Source: an uncultured Clostridium sp. (GTDB lineage: Bacteria; Bacillota; Clostridia; Lachnospirales; Anaerotignaceae). Taken from it: a stretch of DNA of 16,555 nucleotides. A program made the translations under genes and the position numbers. Where the stretch lies: assembly GCA_947246775.1 (NCBI GenBank), contig CAMXTM010000008.1:1-16555 (forward strand), given 5' to 3'. This document shows, one piece after another, positions 12,482 to 16,555 of this stretch (position 1 is its first letter; every line of letters starts with the position of its first letter). The notes beneath the pieces are model-generated. The model made no database searches, was not told the origin of the DNA, and saw only the letters and a list, made by a program, of their open reading frames with translations.

Positions 12482-13255
12482 TTAAGACCTCAATCCATTA
12501 ATGGTCGTTTCTACTTCATCAGAAGTTTGCACCATTCTTAGCGAATACTGATAGCATCTTTGTGCTTCAATCATTCTTGTGATTTCTTCTCCTAAATTTA
12601 CATTGCTCATCTCAAGCGCTTTATGCTCTAACATGGTTGCATCACTTACCAATGCAGTTGGTTCGCCATCTTTTTCCGCTGGTACAAACTCTGTTCCTCT
12701 TACACTCTCCATACCATTTGTAGAAGGAAATACATATATTCCTATTTGTCCTATCAAATCCTGTCCTGACACCATCTCTTGTGGACCTGGTATCTCATTT
12801 TCTGCTGCTTCTGGTACTGTTCCTACAATAATCGGATTTAATTCTGCATCTAATACTCTCTTACCATTTGATGTCTGCAAATAAAAATTACCATCTGGTT
12901 GCAATGATGTCATAAAACTACCATTTCTTGTATAGGTAATCTCTCCTGTTACTGGATTTTCTATTGCAAAAAATCCATCTCCCATAATCATATAGTCATA
13001 TTCTCTACCTGTTGTAGCAAGATGTCCTGGTGTAAAATCTAGGTCTGTCTTTTCTACATGAACACCCGCTCCCGCAATATATTCTGTCTGCTCTCCATTG
13101 ATTGCATTTAAATTACTATAAATACACTCCGAAAATGTTGATGGTTTTCTCTTATATCCATGTGTATTTACATTCGCTATATTATTTCCTATGATATTTA
13201 ATCTCTCTTGATGTGCTATAGCCCCTACAGCGCCTGTATAAAAAGAACGGTCCAT
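12482..13255 (-). CDS. flgG: Flagellar rod/hook-basal body protein, FlgG-like
   Basis: 257 aa. Rod-family protein exported by the flagellar apparatus, forming the distal rod that crosses the cell wall. Marks: N-terminal ERLNIIGNNIANVNTHGYKR (flagellar rod motif), middle MIMGDGFFAI, and C-terminal LEMSNVNLGEEITRMIEAQR ending ETTINGLRS, the helical tail shared with hook and rod proteins. It lies 25 nt behind a paralogue (13281-14048); such adjacent pairs are flgF/flgG in many bacteria and flhO/flhP in Bacillus. The distinction between FlgF and FlgG rests on order and likeness by eye. Start ATG 13255 has AGGAGG nine nt upstream. Confidence 0.85.
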   Translation of the reverse strand: MDRSFYTGAVGAIAHQERLNIIGNNIANVNTHGYKRKPSTFSECIYSNLNAINGEQTEYIAGAGVHVEKTDLDFTPGHLATTGREYDYMIMGDGFFAIENPVTGEITYTRNGSFMTSLQPDGNFYLQTSNGKRVLDAELNPIIVGTVPEAAENEIPGPQEMVSGQDLIGQIGIYVFPSTNGMESVRGTEFVPAEKDGEPTALVSDATMLEHKALEMSNVNLGEEITRMIEAQRCYQYSLRMVQTSDEVETTINGLRS

Positions 13256-13280
13256 ACTATTTAACCTCCTATACTATTTT

Positions 13281-14048
13281 TTATTGCACTCTACCAATTT
13301 CTGTTGTCGCTTTTCCTAATAACTGGTCATACATTCTTAATACCTGTGCCGCACTTTGCAGCGCTCTCTGACTAGCCATCATATTTGTCATCTCTTTTAC
13401 CATGTCTACATTGGATTTTTCAAGCGTCTTCCACTCTATAGGTGTATCAGTAGGCACTGGCTGCCCCCCTGTTGCAATAAACAAACCCTCTTGTTTTGAT
13501 TTCTGTATGTTATTATAGTCCTCAAAATCTACTATGCCGAATTTTCCCAATATTGTAGCACCATCTGATGTTAAGATTGTTCCATCTTCCATCGCCTGTA
13601 TATCATCTGTGCCAACAAAGATGGGCTGATTATCTTCTCCTAATACACGCCCTGCGTGCTGCAATGCAATATAGCCCTCAGCATCTACGATAAAAGCACC
13701 ATTTCTTGTATACATCAATCCCTCTTGTCCTTGCACTTGGAAAAATCCTGGCCCTGTTAACGCAAAGTCCATATTCATATCCGTTGGGTCAAGTGTTCCT
13801 TGTGTATGGTCTGTTATTGTAATCTCTCCCGCTGTAATCATAGACGTTGTTGTACCCAGTTCTTGCCCATCATTATGATTGATATTACCATACCTTGAAA
13901 ACATCTCATCTTGAAATGTTGTTGTAATAAATTCATCAGATTTAAAACCTGGTGTGACTGCGTTTGTCATATTATTTCCTATTACTGCTAAATTCCTATT
14001 TTGCGTAAGCATACCTGATGTTAAATCATAAAATCCTTTTGTAGACAC
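13281..14048 (-). CDS. flgF: Flagellar rod/hook-basal body protein, FlgF-like
   Basis: 255 aa, GTG start at 14048 with AAGGAGG nine nt upstream (no ATG alternative nearby). Rod-family marks: NRNLAVIGNNMTNAVTPGFK near the N-terminus (usually NNIAN, here NNMTN), FALTGPGFFQVQ in the middle, and the C-terminal helix LEKSNVDMVKEMTNMMASQR. It is a paralogue of the next gene and 14 nt after the sigma factor gene. FlgF (FlhO in Bacillus) is the proximal-rod component; the choice between FlgF and FlgG is made by gene order and is less sure than the family. Confidence 0.82.
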   Translation of the reverse strand: MSTKGFYDLTSGMLTQNRNLAVIGNNMTNAVTPGFKSDEFITTTFQDEMFSRYGNINHNDGQELGTTTSMITAGEITITDHTQGTLDPTDMNMDFALTGPGFFQVQGQEGLMYTRNGAFIVDAEGYIALQHAGRVLGEDNQPIFVGTDDIQAMEDGTILTSDGATILGKFGIVDFEDYNNIQKSKQEGLFIATGGQPVPTDTPIEWKTLEKSNVDMVKEMTNMMASQRALQSAAQVLRMYDQLLGKATTEIGRVQ

Positions 14049-14062
14049 ACCTATCCGCCTCC

Positions 14063-14848
14063 TTATTCTTTTTCGTCAAAAAAACGCTGCATATAATTTC
14101 TTAATTTTCGTATCGCATTTGCGTGAATTTGAGATATTCTTGGTTCGCTTACTTGCATTACTACTGATATCTCTTTCATATTTAACTCATTGATATAATA
14201 TAGAGAAAGCACCATTTGCTCTTTCTCCCTCAAAGATGCCAAGCCCTCTTTTAATGCCTCTGCGGTTTCCTTTTTTTGCAAATATTGCTCTGGCAACAAC
14301 TCATTCGTATTCTTTAGGATTCCTCCAGATTTTTGCCCGACACCTTCTTCTTCCATAAGCATATCCAGCGAAAGTAAATTAAATGTACCCGTCTTACCTA
14401 AATCTTCTTTATATTTTTTGACACTGATTTGCAGATAATCCGCTACTTCTTCATCAGTTGGTGTTCTCCCCAACTGATGACTCAGCACATTTTGCGCTTC
14501 TTCTATCTCTTTCGCACTCTTTCTAATACTCCTTGGCACCCAGTCCTGTTTTCGAGCAATATCTATTATCATTCCTCGAATCCTTTTTGATATATAAGTC
14601 TCAAATTTTACGTGCTTATTGATGTCAAATTTATCAATCGCTGTCATAATTGCTAAAACACCTTCGTTAATTATATCATCAATTTGGGAAAAACCCAAGT
14701 AGATTCCTCGCATTTGCATAGCAATATTTTTAACAATATAGATATATCGCAGCACCAATGTTTGTTTGATTTTTTGGTCATTGGTTTGTTTATACAGTAT
14801 AAGCAGCTCTTCATTTGTCTTCGTATCCAATTCTTTTTGAGAAAGCAT
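14063..14848 (-). CDS. sigD: Flagellar/motility sigma factor, sigma-28 (SigD/FliA/WhiG family)
   Basis: 261 aa. Directs RNA polymerase to late flagellar and chemotaxis promoters. Region 2: LVLRYIYIVKNIAMQM, DDIINEGVLAIMTAIDKFD and the DNA-binding part VKFETYISKRIRGMIIDIARKQDWVPRSI. Region 3: AQNVLSHQLGRTPTDEEVADYL. Region 4 helix-turn-helix: NELNMKEISVVMQVSEPRISQIH, which contacts the -35 box. Start ATG 14848 has AGGGGAG six nt upstream. It lies 29 nt after flhA without flhF or flhG between. Its targets here are the flagellin promoter (1656-1682) and perhaps the one at 7969-7995. No anti-sigma FlgM gene is in the window. Confidence 0.96.
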   Translation of the reverse strand: MLSQKELDTKTNEELLILYKQTNDQKIKQTLVLRYIYIVKNIAMQMRGIYLGFSQIDDIINEGVLAIMTAIDKFDINKHVKFETYISKRIRGMIIDIARKQDWVPRSIRKSAKEIEEAQNVLSHQLGRTPTDEEVADYLQISVKKYKEDLGKTGTFNLLSLDMLMEEEGVGQKSGGILKNTNELLPEQYLQKKETAEALKEGLASLREKEQMVLSLYYINELNMKEISVVMQVSEPRISQIHANAIRKLRNYMQRFFDEKE

Positions 14849-14877
14849 ACCTATCTCCCCTGTTCCTGTTGCTTATT

Positions 14878-16555
14878 TTATGATAATACAATATTACCAA
14901 TTGCTTGTATTTGTACATTGTTCGCAATTTCATTAAATGAAAGTACATAAATATTTGGAAAAAATTGCTCTATTAGCTTATAAAAATAAGCTCTTACTAC
15001 GTTGCTCGTTAATATAATTGGTGTCTGTGAAAGCTCATTAAATTTCTTCATTTGCTCACTAATCTGTCCAATTAATTTTTGCATTAAGTCTGGACTCATT
15101 GAAATATAAATACCTTGTTCGCCTTTTGTCAGTCCCGCTATAATCGCTTTTTCTACTTCTGCGTCCAATGTGATAACTCTCATTTGTCCGCCCTCGCAGA
15201 ACTTTCTTGTAATTGTACGTTTTAATGCAATACGTATGTTTTCTGTAATCGTATCCAAATCTCTTGTCGTTGCTGAAGAATCGACGATTGTTTCCAATAT
15301 CGTCTCCATATCCTTAATTGGCACGCCCTCTTTCAAAAGATTAGACAATATCTTCTGAAATGCTCCATATGTTAACACATTAGGAAAGGTTTCTTCGATT
15401 AAGTCTGGTGATACTTTCTTTGTATTCTCTATCAACTGCATCACTTCATTCCTTGTTAACAATTCATATGCGTGCTTCTTCACTGTCTCAGACAAGTGTG
15501 TCAGCATAACTGACAGCGGGTCAATTACGGTATAGCCATATATTTCTGCCATTTCTTTATTCTCTGGTGTAATCCATTTACTTGGTATACCATAAGATGG
15601 CTCTATTGTTTCAATACCATCAATTTCTCCTGCTGGGTTTGGTGGCTCTAGTGCTAAATAGTAGTCAATCAATATTTCACCTTTTGCTACTTCCTCTCCC
15701 TTAATATTAATAACATATTGATTTGTATTCAAATTAGAACTATCTCTCAAACGAATAGACGGAATGACAAAACCCATATCTTGCGCATACTGTCTCCTAA
15801 ATATGACAATACGTTCTATCAGTTTTCCACCACTTGATTCATCTACCAGTGGTATCAAACTATAGCCAATTTCCATTTCAATAGGCTCTACATTTAACAA
15901 GGAATACACATTATTGATGTCCTTATAAAAGTCATTTTCACTCATTGGCATTGGTTCTTCTTCTTCCATTGGTGCTGCCCCCACAGTTGCCCCACCGGGT
16001 GCAGCCATAGTCGCATCGGCTGCTATCAATGCTTTCATTCTTTGGGAAGCTCTCCAACCAATCGCTAATAATATTGCTCCAACTACAATTAACGGTACAT
16101 GTGGCATACCTGGTACAACTGAAATCGCTGACATAATGCCGCCACCCATCATTAATGCTTGTGGCTGTGCTAAAAATTGTGTCGCTACGTCATTATTTAA
16201 GCTGCCATCGGATACTGCCCTTGTTACTATCATACCTGTTGCTGTGGATATTAAAAGTGCTGGTATCTGCGAAACAAGTCCATCACCTATTGTCGCAATA
16301 GAATACACTGACAATACTTCTTGAAATGTCATTGTAGACTGTACCATACCAATGATTGTTCCTGCTATAAAGTTTATCGCTGTAATGATGATGGACATAA
16401 CGGCATCGCCCTTTACTATCTTTGTCGCACCATCCATAGAACCATAAAAGTCCGCTTCTTTTTGTATTTTATATCTCCTAACACGAGATTCTTCTTCTGT
16501 AATTAAACCAGAACTCAAGTCCGCATCAATTGCCATCTGTTTACCAGGCATAGCG
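14878..16555 (-). CDS. flhA: Flagellar export gate protein FlhA, 5' end beyond window
   Basis: Core of the flagellar type III export gate in the inner part of the basal body; uses proton flow and its cytoplasmic ring docks chaperone-substrate complexes such as FliS-flagellin. The frame runs to the window edge. The ATG at 16551 is internal: it is the Met of the conserved AMPGKQMAIDADLSSGLI stretch, and the Ala codon before it is present. About 140-150 N-terminal residues are therefore missing. Visible: the loop DGATKIVKGDAVMS, four membrane segments (within about residues 50-160 of the visible part), an acidic linker EEEEPMPMSEND, then the soluble domain from about 210 with GYSLIPLVDESSGGKLIERI, up to the C-terminal EIANNVQIQAIGNIVLS. 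Confidence 0.97.
   Translation of the reverse strand, partial: AMPGKQMAIDADLSSGLITEEESRVRRYKIQKEADFYGSMDGATKIVKGDAVMSIIITAINFIAGTIIGMVQSTMTFQEVLSVYSIATIGDGLVSQIPALLISTATGMIVTRAVSDGSLNNDVATQFLAQPQALMMGGGIMSAISVVPGMPHVPLIVVGAILLAIGWRASQRMKALIAADATMAAPGGATVGAAPMEEEEPMPMSENDFYKDINNVYSLLNVEPIEMEIGYSLIPLVDESSGGKLIERIVIFRRQYAQDMGFVIPSIRLRDSSNLNTNQYVINIKGEEVAKGEILIDYYLALEPPNPAGEIDGIETIEPSYGIPSKWITPENKEMAEIYGYTVIDPLSVMLTHLSETVKKHAYELLTRNEVMQLIENTKKVSPDLIEETFPNVLTYGAFQKILSNLLKEGVPIKDMETILETIVDSSATTRDLDTITENIRIALKRTITRKFCEGGQMRVITLDAEVEKAIIAGLTKGEQGIYISMSPDLMQKLIGQISEQMKKFNELSQTPIILTSNVVRAYFYKLIEQFFPNIYVLSFNEIANNVQIQAIGNIVLS

Noticed and set aside
16549..16551. FlhA starting at the ATG 16551
   Set aside because: This Met is inside the conserved AMPGKQMAIDADL stretch and the frame continues to the window edge, so the gene is cut by the window.

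Overview
The window is an AT-rich (most genes roughly 35-40% GC) flagellar and chemotaxis region of a motile Gram-positive anaerobe, most probably a member of the Clostridia. The grounds are the strong GGAGG-type ribosome binding sites, a clostridial/Bacillus-type chemotaxis set (CheC, CheD, CheV), a SigD/FliA-type sigma factor and a leader structure on the flagellin gene that resembles Gram-positive CsrA control. I cannot name the genus from sequence alone.

Layout. Right part, transcribed leftward: flhA (its 5' end is cut off by the window edge), the sigma-28 gene, two rod/hook-family genes (flgF-like, flgG-like), cheC and cheD. All are separated by 30 nt or less or overlap, so this looks like one operon. 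After a 364-bp AT-rich gap, which holds a long stem-loop and a possible leader peptide ORF, come cheV and a gene for a degenerate EAL plus HDOD protein. That gene meets a rightward ComFB-domain gene at a shared bidirectional terminator. Leftward again follow an unusually long fliD (1040 aa), fliS and a small FliT/FlgN-like helical protein, with an intrinsic terminator between the last two. A rightward C39-like cysteine peptidase gene is divergent from an orphan ftsE-like ATPase gene. At the left edge is a large flagellin gene, truncated at its 3' end by the window.

How it works together: the sigma-28 factor made from the right-hand operon is expected to switch on late genes. A near-consensus sigma-28 promoter lies in front of flagellin (1656-1682) and a weaker one in front of fliD (7969-7995). 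The flagellin leader carries two hairpins with the same AUGGAG loop, the second over the Shine-Dalgarno sequence, as expected for CsrA repression. FliD caps the filament, FliS chaperones flagellin, CheC/CheD/CheV adapt the chemotaxis signal, and the ComFB and EAL-HDOD proteins may link motility to cyclic-di-GMP.

The most interesting element is hidden between flagellin and ftsE (1798-2160). A 27-residue hydrophobic peptide has its own promoter, a Shine-Dalgarno sequence within a possible hairpin and a GTG start. A perfect-consensus promoter faces it from the other side. The two transcripts converge on one bidirectional terminator and share a 19-nt direct repeat, so the small RNA would pair with the toxin start codon. 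This is the architecture of the Fst/par type I toxin-antitoxin family. The whole cassette is framed by a perfect 15-bp inverted repeat and lies beside three tandem hairpin repeats.
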